This document shows positions 37,301-48,234 of a stretch of 64,000 nucleotides of DNA, one piece after another. Numbering within the stretch: the first letter of the stretch is position 1; the number at the start of each line of letters is the position of its first letter. Made by a program: the position numbers and the translations under genes. The stretch is from Siphonodentalium dalli (Eukaryota; Mollusca; Scaphopoda; Gadilida; Siphonodentaliidae), in NCBI GenBank assembly GCA_032622095.1, contig CP136065.1, forward strand, positions 42,507,503-42,571,502. Reading direction: 5' to 3'. Under the pieces are notes generated by a model. It saw nothing but the letters and a program-made list of their open reading frames with translations. It made no database searches and had not been told where the DNA came from.

Positions 37301-38014
37301 TGGAAATGTAGTGCAGACCTGTTCAAAAAGAGTGGTCGCAGTGTGCAGTCAGACATGGTTTGGTTACTTCTGAGATAAAGGAAAACGCAGTCCGTAGCAC
37401 ATGACTTTTCAGGATCCTCTGACAAGGGTTTATCTGCCAGATACAGAGGATTTCTTTCATATTTTAGAACAGACGCATCGCCTAACATAAACAATTCAAA
37501 CTATCGCTGTGTCGGACACATGTAGCTGCTACATACATGCATAACATCATTTCTTTTAAACTGAAAATGATTAGCCAGTATATATAACAGAGGAGCACCT
37601 GGACATCTCTTTAAGACATCTGTATCTTCATGAAGATGTGATAAACTAGATTGATTGATTGATTGATTGATACATCTCTATGTAAAACACAATTGTCGTC
37701 TTTTATTGTTTCGAACTAATGTGTTTATGTTTCATGCTATAACGTCTGAAGTATACGCAGTTGTAAATAAATAAATAATTCTTTATTGTGGGAGGGAATA
37801 AACGCGATAACCAAAATGATAATCGCTCCGATCTGACAAGGTGAGCCACTACTTATATTCCAAGTGTAAGAATCATGTTTTGTGATGCCATTTTGATATA
37901 CAATTTATGAGAATACGTGTAACACTTTGAGAGCACGAGTATTCTCTATTCCCACCAAATATCCAGATGGTTTCACATCACTTTAACCTGGGCAACGCCG
38001 GGTAACCCTGCTAG
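34309..38014 (+). mobile_element. Non-autonomous Helitron, 3.7 kb
   Basis: 5' end TCTATATCTATATTTGCG follows A (34308). The 3' end has a hairpin-forming CCTGGGCAACGCCGGGT (37988-38002) about ten bases before the terminal CTAG (38011-38014), followed by T. TC start, CTAG end, 3' hairpin and A|T insertion site are the Helitron signature. A (GTCT)n tract sits just inside the 5' end (34329-34365). No Rep/helicase frame. The interior consists of diverged ~300-bp modules (GGCACCAA...GGGGTCTGA...TTTTACGAG). It interrupts copy 2 of the segmental duplicate. Confidence 0.85.
35270..37075 (+). repeat. Internal ~1.18-kb tandem duplication inside the Helitron
   Basis: 35275-35890 matches 36460-37060: AACTTTAAGGGTACA, GTTTGTGTGAGAGATGGGGG, ATAATGCATGCATGAGTCTAATA, GAGATTCACTAGCAT and CCAACAAAGTTATATATAGTCATCTCC occur in the same order with offset about 1.17-1.19 kb. 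Confidence 0.85.
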
Positions 38015-38264
38015 TATATAATAAAGCCACTTCATCTTACGTGCATGCATTAAATTTTGTCCTCAGAGACAGGGTTTGTGTTTTTAATTTTTTACTTGGG
38101 TGATATCTCGCCCAACCTCGATCAAACCGTTCAACAAGGAGACCAATGTAGATATTAGAGTGTTGGATCAATTAAGTGAACAAAGCAATGATAAATCTGA
38201 CACAGCCATGTCTTTTTTGACCGAATGACCCCCAAAATGACTCGTTCCTATTTACATGTCAATG

Positions 38265-38575
38265 TTAACATCCATGACTAATAGTGTGCACTGAAATTCA
38301 TATACAGCTGTTTACAGTGAATTTTCCCCCGCAAATCTCTGTTTTAGTGTTAAAAGGGGGTGGGTGTCCAAAAATGGTCGGAAAAAACTGCCGAAATTGA
38401 AAAAAAAATGGACGCGGGGGTGGGTGGGTCCCAACAAAGGTCGAAATTCAAAAATCAGCATACGTGCCTGCAAATTTTTTCCGACTCCCCCCTGACTTGC
38501 GGGGGGGGGGGGAATTCACTGTAAACAGCTGTATATGAATTTATGTGCATACTATTTGTGATGGATTGTATATAG
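38265..38575. mobile_element. Foldback MITE, ~310 bp
   Basis: Arms ATTCATATACAGCTGTTTACAGTGAATT (38297-38324) and the exact complement (38511-38539), with weaker symmetry extending to AATAGT(G/A)TGCAC on both sides. The loop is a G-rich GGGTGGGTCCCAAC/GACGCGGGGG stretch related in style to 23820-23880 and 25600-25720. No target duplication identified. Confidence 0.85.
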
Positions 38576-38655
38576 CATTCTGTACTATACTATAGTCTGG
38601 GGCATATAACAAAAATGGCCGCCATGACAGACGCCATTTTTTCTAGAGTCTGAAA

Positions 38656-40514
38656 GGTAACTTTTTCTAGTTAGCATCCGGAAAACAGAATCCGGCTTTT
38701 AAGTTTGTACTCTGTGACCTTTTGACCTGGTTGACCTTGATCAGATATTCACAACCACATACACCCCCGTTGTATATAGAAATGCACGCCATTTCGTTTG
38801 GTATATAACATGTCCCCACTACATGTATTTAAATGCAGTTCTTGTTGGGTCCATTTCAATCTAACTACCCTTAAACAAATGCGATCGAAAAGAACTATGG
38901 TAACTGGGAGAAACGATTACAATTTCCATACATTACAAACATATCTCGCAGCGAATGTTTTATATGTTGTCAGGAAGAAGCCCCTGCATACATTAAGAAT
39001 AAAATAAATTCTGTAAATATTTTCAACCGATATATGTCGTATTTTGACTGGACTATAACATATGGTTCAAATGGAACTACTCAATCCGGGGGTGCATGCG
39101 CATTAAGACAATATTAGGTGGACACACCAACTGAGACCCTATACAGCCACGTCCCTATCCATCAAAGATTTACACTGTTTAATTTTCCCCTACCATACGT
39201 ACAGTTCCGGGCCTATATTATTGAAAATATCCTACTATATACAAGGCATGTATTAGCATGAAATTAAAACACAAACAAACATACGAATACGCCCACCCAT
39301 GTGCACACACGCCCCTCCCCCGCCCACCAACACACACAACGACAAAGAAACATCTGCCATGTGAAGACCTGTCCGAAAGATAATGGTATATTCCATATAA
39401 TGGGGATATTTTACTAGCTCAAGTCCTAAAGTACGTGCCATTCTACGGATTTTCTTTCGTGCAATCGAATCCTAACTGGCGGAACCAGCGTCACCAATGA
39501 TTTAAGGAAATGTTATGCGGTCTGCATCCTATATGGACCACACCGCCGTCAACAATTCATAAGTGAATAACTGACAAACTTGATAGCTTTTATAATGAAG
39601 TATGACTTAATATATATTACATAATTATTATAATAATTGAAAATCGATTCATTAGAATGCGTGACTGACATTGAGTGATTATCAGTACTAATTCACGGAC
39701 AAAAACAGTCAAAATGCGAAATATATAATCCGCATCTTTGACATCCCAACTCCGGTTTGGCGACATCTTATTGCAGTGTCGATCCGCGGCTTTGACCCCC
39801 ATAATTATGGTGAGTACCTACACTTGATCGCGGTTAGTGATTTTTTTTCTTTACGAATCGCACTGTAGGGTGGAACAACTTAAGGTTACTCGAACATATA
39901 TTTTCTATTGATACTTGCATTTTCCGCCGTTAGCGGCGGCTAATTATACCTCAAACGAACTATCTAACGTCAAAAAGTGTCCAAGATTTATGATAAAAAC
40001 GGATATGAGCCGGAATGTCCATTAAATGTAGCGGGGCGACAGCAAGCTATCATAATGAGGGAACATTACGCTTTACGAATTTATGTTTTAAATAGTGGAT
40101 AGCAACATCAACCGGGCGATAAATACATTCATCTGAGGGAGGATATGTTCATTTATCAAAAACCGCATGGTCCGGTTTCGTGATACCTTCCGGGTTGGTG
40201 ATATCAGGTACACGGGTTGAACTTTGTGTATAGCATATATGGTCATGTAGTAGCATCGTTTGGTGTCATAATTAAAACGTTCAACCCTTCAAATGAATTC
40301 GTAGAAAACACCTGTATTTTTGATTGCCACAATATAGCTGTAAACATTATATTGAAGGAACTTGTCCATATCTGAGCAACGCTCACGTGCGAATGAATCA
40401 ACTGTGACACGATAACACCAGTCGGCAGTCGCCACGTAGACACGTCCTCACTCGAGATAATTTACAGCTCCACCCTTTGATTGATTGTTTGACAATTCTA
40501 AACCGCGATGAAGA
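38656..40514. other. Intron 2 spacer
   Basis: No exon recognised. Holds a fragment of the CACGTCCCT dispersed family (39115-39165) and the inverted ~50-bp terminal-type repeat (40165-40220). Confidence 0.45.
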
Positions 40515-40966
40515 AAAGACGGATTCGTCATCTCAAGTTTAGCCTCGGTAAAGCTGGTTTAGCTGGACCGCCGAATAAGATGGTTTAGTTGCTGGTTTAA
40601 GCTTATGAAACGCAGACAAATTATCGAAATTGACAAAAACTTATCCCCGCACGCTGTATATGTGTGAGTGCTTGTCGCTTATAAATTTCCAATCAAAATA
40701 TGGTCGTTGTCGTAATTATTGATTTTCGCAATCAATAAAACGAGGCGGTCCGCATTAGGCAAGTACGATTAATTATCTCGACGATACAGAGACACTACTG
40801 CTAAACCAACGGTCTGGCTGGACCAGGTTTAAACCAAAGATGACGAATGCGTCACTTAAACCTGTGTTCGCGGGTTTAAACCACGGATTTTGCTGACTCA
40901 CGGCGGTTTAAACCTAGATGTTTACGTAGACCAGGTTTAAACCGGAGATGACGAATCGGGCCATCA
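40515..40966. mobile_element. MITE R3 with GATTCGTCATCTC ends
   Basis: Ends GGATTCGTCATCTCAAGTTTAGCC (40519) and CCGGAGATGACGAATCGGGCC (complement CCGATTCGTCATCTCCGG, to 40966) are inverted. Near the right end the motif GGTTTAAACC is repeated. Only the right end is present at 25867 and possibly at 21140. Confidence 0.75.
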
Positions 40967-40967
40967 T

Positions 40968-41383
40968 ATTGTACCTTCTTGTCCAGATTATTCCTGCCAA
41001 TACATTCAACTAAGTCCCTTAGCGACTTGAAGCTTTCGAAACCCCACTCCAAGCAAGCATCATAGTCGAAAATGTTCTATATCAAGCCTGTATACACCAG
41101 CTGTGTCGCTTCTGGTGTTCGTATCTTAATAAAATGCCAGATATCACACAGACTTAACTAATTTCCACATCCGTAAGAGAAGACCTGTTTTGGACTGGCC
41201 TTAAATGTCTTGATAACAGAGAGTTTGACTTCGCTTATGACTACTCACTTGTCTGGCCTGTTAACAATGAACCGCTCGCGCACAGGTGAACAATGTTGTC
41301 AATTATTGGTGCGGCTATGTAAAATACATGTATTTTACATACAGAGATTACATGCACGTGTGTATACACCCTTAGGGTTTATC
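40968..41383 (-). repeat. Inverted copy of R2, forming an unoccupied junction
   Basis: Reverse complement of 22747-23134, abutting R3 directly. This junction is the pre-insertion arrangement of the 2.7-kb element at 23135-25866. Confidence 0.85.
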
Positions 41384-41892
41384 ATCAAATCCTTCTTTTC
41401 AGATAACAATTCATCCGATAATCCCATGAACAGTAACAAGCGGGCGCAAATTACGTTTACGTACATGATCATATTAGTGATTTTATTTTAATTTGTTTTT
41501 GTATTATACATACAACCTTTTGTGATAGTTTTACGGCTATTTTTAGAACATCATTTTCACGCGATCTCGCGCAAGCGCAAAACGGGAGGGAGTACCAAGA
41601 GGGAGTACTCTATCTTGTTGGCACCATTAACCAAGAGGGAGAACTCTATATTGTTGGCACCATTAATGAAGGCCAATGATATTATTTCAACTAATATATT
41701 TCACCGCGAATTATGCTTGGTTTTAGACAAATACTATGCACAATTAATCTATTTTTAGTCTTGTAATCGAGATTTATTTTTACAGATATGGCCCGGAAGA
41801 GATACACTATCTTTAATTGTTCCAGCTTTTTAGTGAATTCGTTAAAGTTTGAAGATGTATCTTTGTAAATGGACCACCTTAAGGCGGAGGTC

Positions 41893-42226
41893 GAGTGACC
41901 ATTTTGAATGGGGATTGCCAAGCAAATCTGCGGAGCAAAAGTCACAGAGTTGCACATAATTCAGAGTGTGACTTGATGCGGTATTGGAAACAACAGGTAT
42001 TTATTTATCTGGCGGGTCCGCTTGGGACTTTTATATTATTTTTTTCCAATGTAGGTCAAGTGATGTAATTCAAGAAAAAAATACTCAAATATATATTGCA
42101 AAAATGTATAATTTACCAAGCGGACCCGCCAGATAATACATAAATAATATGTGCAACTCTGTAACTTTTGCTCCACATATTTGCATGGAAATCCCCATTC
42201 AAAATTGTTCACTTGACATCCCTCAT
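41893..42226. mobile_element. Foldback element 26 bp upstream of lectin exon 3
   Basis: Arms ATTTTGAATGGGGATTGCCAAGCAAAT...GGAGCAAAAGTCACAGAGTTGCACATAAT and their complement (42150-42226), with an inner pair CTGGCGGGTCCGCTTGG / CCAAGCGGACCCGCCAG (42010, 42117). Its right end lies within the region where the branch point and polypyrimidine tract of exon 3 must be. Confidence 0.88.
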
Positions 42227-42252
42227 AATTAACTAATTAATCCCCTTCACAG

Positions 42253-42462
42253 AGGAGTGGTGTCCTACATATCTCGGGTACAATACGTACACATACAGTG
42301 ACATCGACGTCGAGATGTGCATGAAGTTGAATGAGACACTCTTGCTCCGAGAGGACGCTGAAAAGGTTTGCTTCAACGACGGCGGCCATTTTGTTGAGAT
42401 TCCCAGCAGAGCCGTCCACACCAAAATGGTGAATTCAATCATTGCTAAACGGACTGGAACAA
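42253..42462 (+). CDS. PAN-EGF-C-type lectin gene, exon 3: N-terminal half of the CTLD
   Basis: Acceptor CCCCTTCACAG at 42252. The open phase-1 exon encodes EWCPTYLGYNTYTYSD, a CMKL segment and AEKVCFNDGGHFVEIPS, the conserved first half of a C-type lectin-like fold (WCP entry of the long form, the A-x-x-x-C-x-x-x-GG-x-x-x-x-I helix-2/strand signature). Donor ACAA|GTAAGT at 42463. Splicing adds one base (A) to GT of exon 4, giving Ser just before RIWFGG. No start codon in frame; internal exon. An alternative acceptor two bases later (42254) keeps frame only with the weaker exon 2 donor. Confidence 0.88.
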
Positions 42463-42896
42463 GTAAGTACAACAAATTTATCAAAAAATGAATCTTACCC
42501 ATCCCAGAATCCCGAATAAAAATATTGCTGACAGGGCTATAGTTATTAATAAAACTCCTATCCTCGGATTAAACGAAGTACTTGCACGTTGTTCTGTTCT
42601 TGTGATAATGCGATATAGTTTTTTCACTTATATACAGGACTGCAGGGACCTGGCCAGTCGGATGGATAGTTGTGCGTGGTGTAAACCTTAGAATTCCGAA
42701 CTGCACCATCTCACCCGTTGAAACAGACAATAATCGAATTTTGGTCTAAAACACAAATGTTATCTCATAATTTAAATATAATCAATGGCGAAGCTGTGTT
42801 TGATGTAATTGTTATCGACTGGGTTAACCCTCGTAATGAGCTTTACATGTATGTCACAGCCAATGCAATAACGTCGATGAAATGAAGGAAATCACA

Positions 42897-43418
42897 TCAA
42901 TACCGGAATCACATACCGGATTATATATACGTCAATAGCATACGGGATTATACATACTTGTACATCAATCTCATACGGGATTATAAATACATGTACATCA
43001 ATCTCATACGGGATTATACATATGTCAATATCATACCGGATTATATATACGTCAATATCATACGGCATTATATATACGTCAATCTCATACGGGATTATAC
43101 ATACGTCAATCTCATACGGGATTAAACATACGTCAATCTCATACGGGATTAATACATACCTCAATCTCATACGGGATTATACATACGTCAATATCATACG
43201 GGATTAAACATACGTCAATCTCATACGGGATTATATATACGTCAATATCATACGGGATTAAACATACGTCAATCTCATACGGGATTATATATACGTCAAT
43301 ATCATACGGGATTATACATACGTCAATCTCATACGGGATTAAACATACGTCAATCTCATACGGGATTATACATACGTCAATCTCATACTGGATTATACAT
43401 ACGTCAATCTCATAAGAT
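42897..43418 (+). repeat. 27-bp minisatellite, ~19 copies, in intron 3
   Basis: Unit CGTCAATCTCATACGGGATTATACATA with T/A variants (ATCTC or ATATC, TATAC/AAAC). Period 27 bp, a few units longer (CATGTACATC). Frames reading IIPYEIDVY on the minus strand are artefacts of the period being divisible by three. Confidence 0.95.
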
Positions 43419-43871
43419 TATCGTCGTTTTTTTTAAAGAGGCTGACATTTAAACAATATTTTATTTATATCCATTCTAAATAAAACATTACCTATATAGT
43501 TAAAGGTTATAATTTAGAAATAAGATTTTTCAATTTATGATAATTTCCTCAAGAATATACCAATAGTATAGCATAATGATGATATGAATGCGATATTATT
43601 CACAAAACACGCTTTGTGTCCGAGAAAATACAGGTCGAGTGTTGTTCAGTTTATCAGTGTTTATCGGTTTGATTGTTTATAAGCAGAGCCACGATATTGC
43701 GTCTAACTAAGACAGCGTAGCCATGCCGAGTATTTAGATTCATGACATGTTCTATTGCATTGTATACTTTTAGAAATTAGGAAAATCCATAAAAAAACCT
43801 GTGGTAACCAGTGAAACCGCTACAGTGTTCGATAATGAGGACATTTATTGAATATTCTAACATTTTTTCAG
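43419..43871. other. End of intron 3
   Basis: AT-rich, no element recognised; ends in acceptor ACATTTTTTCAG (43871). Confidence 0.6.
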
Positions 43872-44086
43872 GTCGCATATGGTTCGGCGGGTACGAAAAG
43901 GCTAACGACAAAGTACTGTACGATTATCTAGACAAAGTCGTTCCGTGGGTTGAGTGGGGTCCAATCGATCCAGGATACGGAAGAAACGAATACTGGATGG
44001 TCCTAAACATACATGAAGAATATCTGATAATAGACATGTTTCCAGGTTATTCCCATGCATTCATATGCCAGATAGACAAACCGTGA
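43872..44086 (+). CDS. PAN-EGF-C-type lectin gene, terminal exon: C-terminal half of the CTLD
   Basis: Begins after CATTTTTTCAG and reads RIWFGGYEKANDK, PWVEWGPIDPGYGRNEY, then FPGYSHAFICQIDKP and TGA. WFGG and the closing FIC (partner of the helix Cys in exon 3) are standard CTLD landmarks. The inner disulfide cysteines and the WND calcium motif are missing (WMVLNIHEEYLIIDMF takes their place), and there is no EPN or QPD tripeptide. Calcium-dependent sugar binding is therefore unlikely. The domain may bind proteins or other ligands. Completes a 277-aa product with exons 1-3. Confidence 0.9.
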
Positions 44087-44861
44087 ATCAACAGACAGCC
44101 AATACCGGTGGCCGGAGATATGGATAGAGGATATTCGTTCGAGGGAGAGGGTGACATACTTCGACAAACTTCATACAACTTTCCATGATGTTAAACACTG
44201 TACGCTGTGTCGGTTGAGTGGAAATATAGAGAGTGAAGTAGTTATTTCCATAAAAGTAATATTTCTAAATTGGCAGTACGAAACATTAATATTAGATATC
44301 GGGACCTATTTTTAAGCTTGACCTTGTTTGAGGGACAGTTCAATGTGCCTTTCCGATCGACACATGGCCATTTCACTGATTTAAGCACATATGAAGCAAT
44401 CAACGCCCAGTCCGTGCCTCCATAACTCTGCTATGTATTTCTCGAGTTTAGATTGGCTGCACAGAGCTATACTATTTTACGATAGTACCCCAGTAGGATT
44501 ACGACTCGCCTACTACTCTTTTTTTTATTTATAGTAACAGACCCATTTCGTGCAATCGGATTGCCACCCAAAAGACGCGACCAATCGCGAACAGTCCTTT
44601 TTTTAATCCAGATTTTCAATATTCACAGTAAATAAAAAATGTGACAAAATCAGACAAGAAATTGTGTGAGAATTGAAACCAATCTTCGATACAATATAAT
44701 AATTAATGCATGTCTTGTCGTTGACTATGCCAAAATAATGGTCCTTGACGAGGAACAGTCAACCACTATTTTGGCATAATCAACTCCAATCCATGTATTA
44801 TTTTTTAATATTATATCGCACGTGACTTGCTCGCGTTTTGATTGGCTGCGCAATGCTATTC
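44087..44861. other. 3' side of the lectin gene, with a small foldback
   Basis: Probable 3' UTR; an AATAAA occurs near 44631, with no closer canonical signal seen. A hairpin TTGACTATGCCAAAATA...TATTTTGGCATAATCAA lies at 44721-44788. GATTGGCTGC(A/G)CA...GCTAT occurs at 44453 and 44838, and GCAATC(G/A)GATTG(C/A)CACC at 44557 and 45540, which are repeated ends of a DNA element. Confidence 0.5.
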
Positions 44862-45490
44862 TATTATAACGAACCAAAGCCGAACGCTTTGGGTCGTATA
44901 TAGACTATATCTGATTATGTTACGTCACCAATTATTATCTAATACGACGCTGCTGTTTTGAATTTGTGCGAGCAACTTTGTCGCACAGTAGATCGGTGGG
45001 CCTAAAGCATTAATGTCGTAATTTGAAAATGTTGTTACTGTGTCTTTCGATTACCGGTTTACACATGGAAATCCTGAATACTGAATTACAATTTCAGTTC
45101 ATGCGTAGCGGTAGTTTACCTTTTATTGAGAACATAAGACATAATAAATAACGACACTAGTAACTACAGTCTACACCCTGCGGGACGAGTGCAAAGTGAT
45201 CGAAATTCGTTATGTGAAATATAATAAGATTATAATCACGAATTTACCGATCTACTGTGCGACGGTGGGCCTTCAATGTACAGCACTTGGTACTGTACTG
45301 TGCGAAACGAAATAATATATATTTAATATGGAACTAATTGTCATCATAAGACTACATAGTACATACATGCATCTGATACTCCATAAATATCATACTATTT
45401 TCTGGAATCGAAAGGAAACACATAATTATTAAAAACCAGAAGATTTCAGGGAAAGTTACATGATGACGTTGTTCGTCGATTTTCGTTGAA
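44862..45490 (-). repeat. Inverted partner of the 16950-17605 repeat
   Basis: Starts AACGAACCAAAGCCGAACGCTTTGGGTCGTAT and ends near GAACAACGTCATCATGTAAC read in complement. Order of blocks is conserved and inverted relative to the intron-1 copy. Confidence 0.85.
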
Positions 45491-46154
45491 TTCGACACGT
45501 ACTGTTCTTCTTATAGTTATAGTGACAAAATAATATCGCACAATCAGATTGACACCTGAACACGCGGCCAATCCTAAACTACATTGAATGTCACTTATTG
45601 CGATATGCCACACCATAAGACCTATTGATGAATGATAATAATGTTACAAGTGTCTGATCATAGCCAATGTAATAAAACAGTTTGTCCAAATTCTTCCGTG
45701 TAATAACATGGAAGACGGACAATCCTATTCTATAGTGACTGGTACAACTTCGGTTTCTGATTTCATCGAAGATAAACAATTCAGCTTTTCAAATTTTCCT
45801 GAAATTTCCTTTTTAACACTGATTAACGACACAGTTTAAGAAATAAATACATATGCTATTAGTTGCAACTAGTAACTTAGATATATTCCACACAAACACG
45901 ACATCACAAATTGTTGACTTAATCACTAAAAGCGGTCAGAAGAATAATTGGGCGTGTTAAAAAAAGTTCAGCCGAATTGCATCTGAAGCTAGTTATTTAT
46001 ATCGATGACATGATCGTTGCTAAGTGCTTGTATTCGGCTGACTTAATGTGCTGCATGGGCTGGTATCAAATTCTCTGCAGATTTTGTGAAAATAAATAAG
46101 AATACATTCAGCTTTTTATGGGAATAAATAATCAAAATGCTATATAAATATAAG
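45491..46154. other. Intergenic spacer between the lectin and HSPA12-like genes
   Basis: No coding sequence recognised. Confidence 0.5.
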
Positions 46155-47760
46155 AAATGAATATAGTGGATGTGTGTTATTGTGTGATACGGCGCGGTGG
46201 TCGTTAATGAATATAGTGGATGTGTGTTATTGTGTGATACGACACGGTGGTCGTTAATGAATATAGTGTATGTGTGTTATTGTGTGATACAGCGCGGTGG
46301 TCGTTAATGCATATAGTGGATGTGTGTTATTGTGTGATACGGCGCGGTGGTTGTTAATGAATATAGTGGATGTGTTATTGTGTGATACGGCGCGGTGGTC
46401 GTTAATGAATATAACGGTTGTGTGTTATTGTGTGATACAGCACGGTGGTCGTTAACGAATATAATGGATGTGTGTTATTGTGTGATACAGCGCGGTGGTC
46501 GTAAATGAATATAATGGATGTGTTATTGTGTGATGCGACGCCGTGGTCGTTAATGAATATAGTGGATGTGTGTTATTGCGTGATACAGCGCGGTGGTCGT
46601 TAATGAACATAATGGTTGTGTGTTATTGTGTGATACAGCGCGGTGGTCGTTAATGAATATAATGGATGTGTGTTATTGTGTGATACGGCGCGGTGGTTGT
46701 TAATGACTATAATGGATGTGTGTTATTGTGTGATACGGCGCGGTGGTCGTTAATGAATATAGTGGATGTGTGTTATTGTGTGATACAGCGTGGTGGTCGT
46801 TATTGAATATAATGGTTGTGTGTTATTGTGTGATACAGAGCGGTGGTCTTTAATGAATATAATGGATGTGTGTTATTGTGTGATACGGAGCCGTGGTCGT
46901 TAATGAATATAATGGATGTATGTTATTGTGTGATACAGCGCGGTGGTCAATAATGAATATAATGGATGTGTGTTATTGTGTGATACAGCACGGTGGTCGT
47001 TAATGAATATAATGGTTGTGTGTTATTGTGTGATACAGCGCGGTGGTCGTTAATGCATATACTGGTTGTGTGTTATTGTGTGATACAACGCGGTGGTCGT
47101 TAATGAATATAATGGATGTTTGTTATTGTGTGATACAGCGCGCGGTCGTTAATGAATATAATGGTTGTGTGTTATTGTGTGATACAGCGCGGTGGTCGTT
47201 TATGAATATAATGGATGTGTGTTATTGTGTGATACGGCGCGGTGGTCGTTAATGCATATAATGGTTGTGTGTTATTGTGTGATACAGAGCGGTGGTCGTT
47301 AATGAATATAATGGATGTGTGTTATTGTGTGATAAGGCGCGGTGGTCGTTAATGAATATAATGGTTGTGTATTATTGTGTGATACAGTGCGGTGGTCGTT
47401 AATGAATATAATGGATGTGTGTTATTGTGTGATACGGCGCCGTGGTCGTTAATGAATATAGTGGATGTGTGTTATTGTGTGATACAGCGCCGTGGACGTT
47501 AATGAATATAGTGGATGTGTGTTATTGTGTGATACGGCGCCGTGGTCGTTAATGAATATAGTGGATGTGTGTTATTGTGTGATACGGCGCCGTGGTCGTT
47601 AATGAATATAGTGGATGTGTGTTATTGTGTGATACGGCGCGGTGGTCGTTGGTTGCACATTTAGTGAGAACCGCTTCGTTGTTTAACACAATGTGATCGT
47701 TAAAACGACCACAGCGCCGTATCCACCAATAACACACATATACCCACTACATTCATTGTT
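46155..47760 (+). repeat. 50-bp minisatellite, ~30 copies, terminal unit inverted
   Basis: Unit AATGAATATA(G/A)TGGATGTG + TGTTATTGTGTGATAC(G/A)GCGCGGTGGTCGTT, period 50 bp, from about 46155 to 47655. Variants (GGTTG for GGATG, CCGTGG for CGGTGG) cluster in neighbouring units, suggesting local block duplication. At 47693-47758 one diverged unit is in reverse complement (CGACCACAGCGCCGTATCCACCAATAACACAC). Confidence 0.95.
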
Positions 47761-47767
47761 TAAACAA

Positions 47768-48230
47768 CGATGATGATAATGACTACGGCGATGCCGACAA
47801 AGATGACAGTGATGATTATAATGATGGTGATTATGATGATGATGACGATGACAACGATGACGAAGACGGTAGTGATGACGATGATGATGGTGATGATGAT
47901 GACGATAATTATATTTCTAATGGTGGCAAAGGCAGTGATGATGATATCCGATGATGGTGATGGTCATAGCGATGATGATGATGATGATGATGATGATGAT
48001 AATACTAATGATGATACATGATTATAATGATGATGATCGCGGTGGTGATGATTACAATGACGATTACCTTCATATCGATGGCAGTGACAGAAAGTGCCGT
48101 CCCTGCATCATTCAACTTACTAATGATGATGCTGATGACAATAATTATGATGACAATAATAATGATGGTGATGATGATGATAATAACGATAACGAAGACT
48201 GTGATGATGCTGATGATGATGAATACAAAT
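47768..48230 (+). repeat. (GAT/GAC)n-rich trinucleotide tract containing a copied gene fragment
   Basis: Long imperfect GATGATGAT/AATGATGAC tract. At 48076-48112 it is interrupted by TCGATGGCAGTGACA...CCTGCATCATTCA, a diverged copy of 48278-48315, the end of the adjacent HSPA12-like exon. The minus-strand frame there reads LNDAGTALSVTAID against WNDAGTELVVTAID in the gene. Poly-Met and poly-Asp/Ile frames are artefacts. Confidence 0.9.
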
Positions 48231-48234
48231 TCCG

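Noticed and set aside
42897-43418. Regular ~27-bp repeats that could look like a CRISPR array
   Set aside because: There are no unique spacers; units are contiguous and the context is an intron of a eukaryotic gene.
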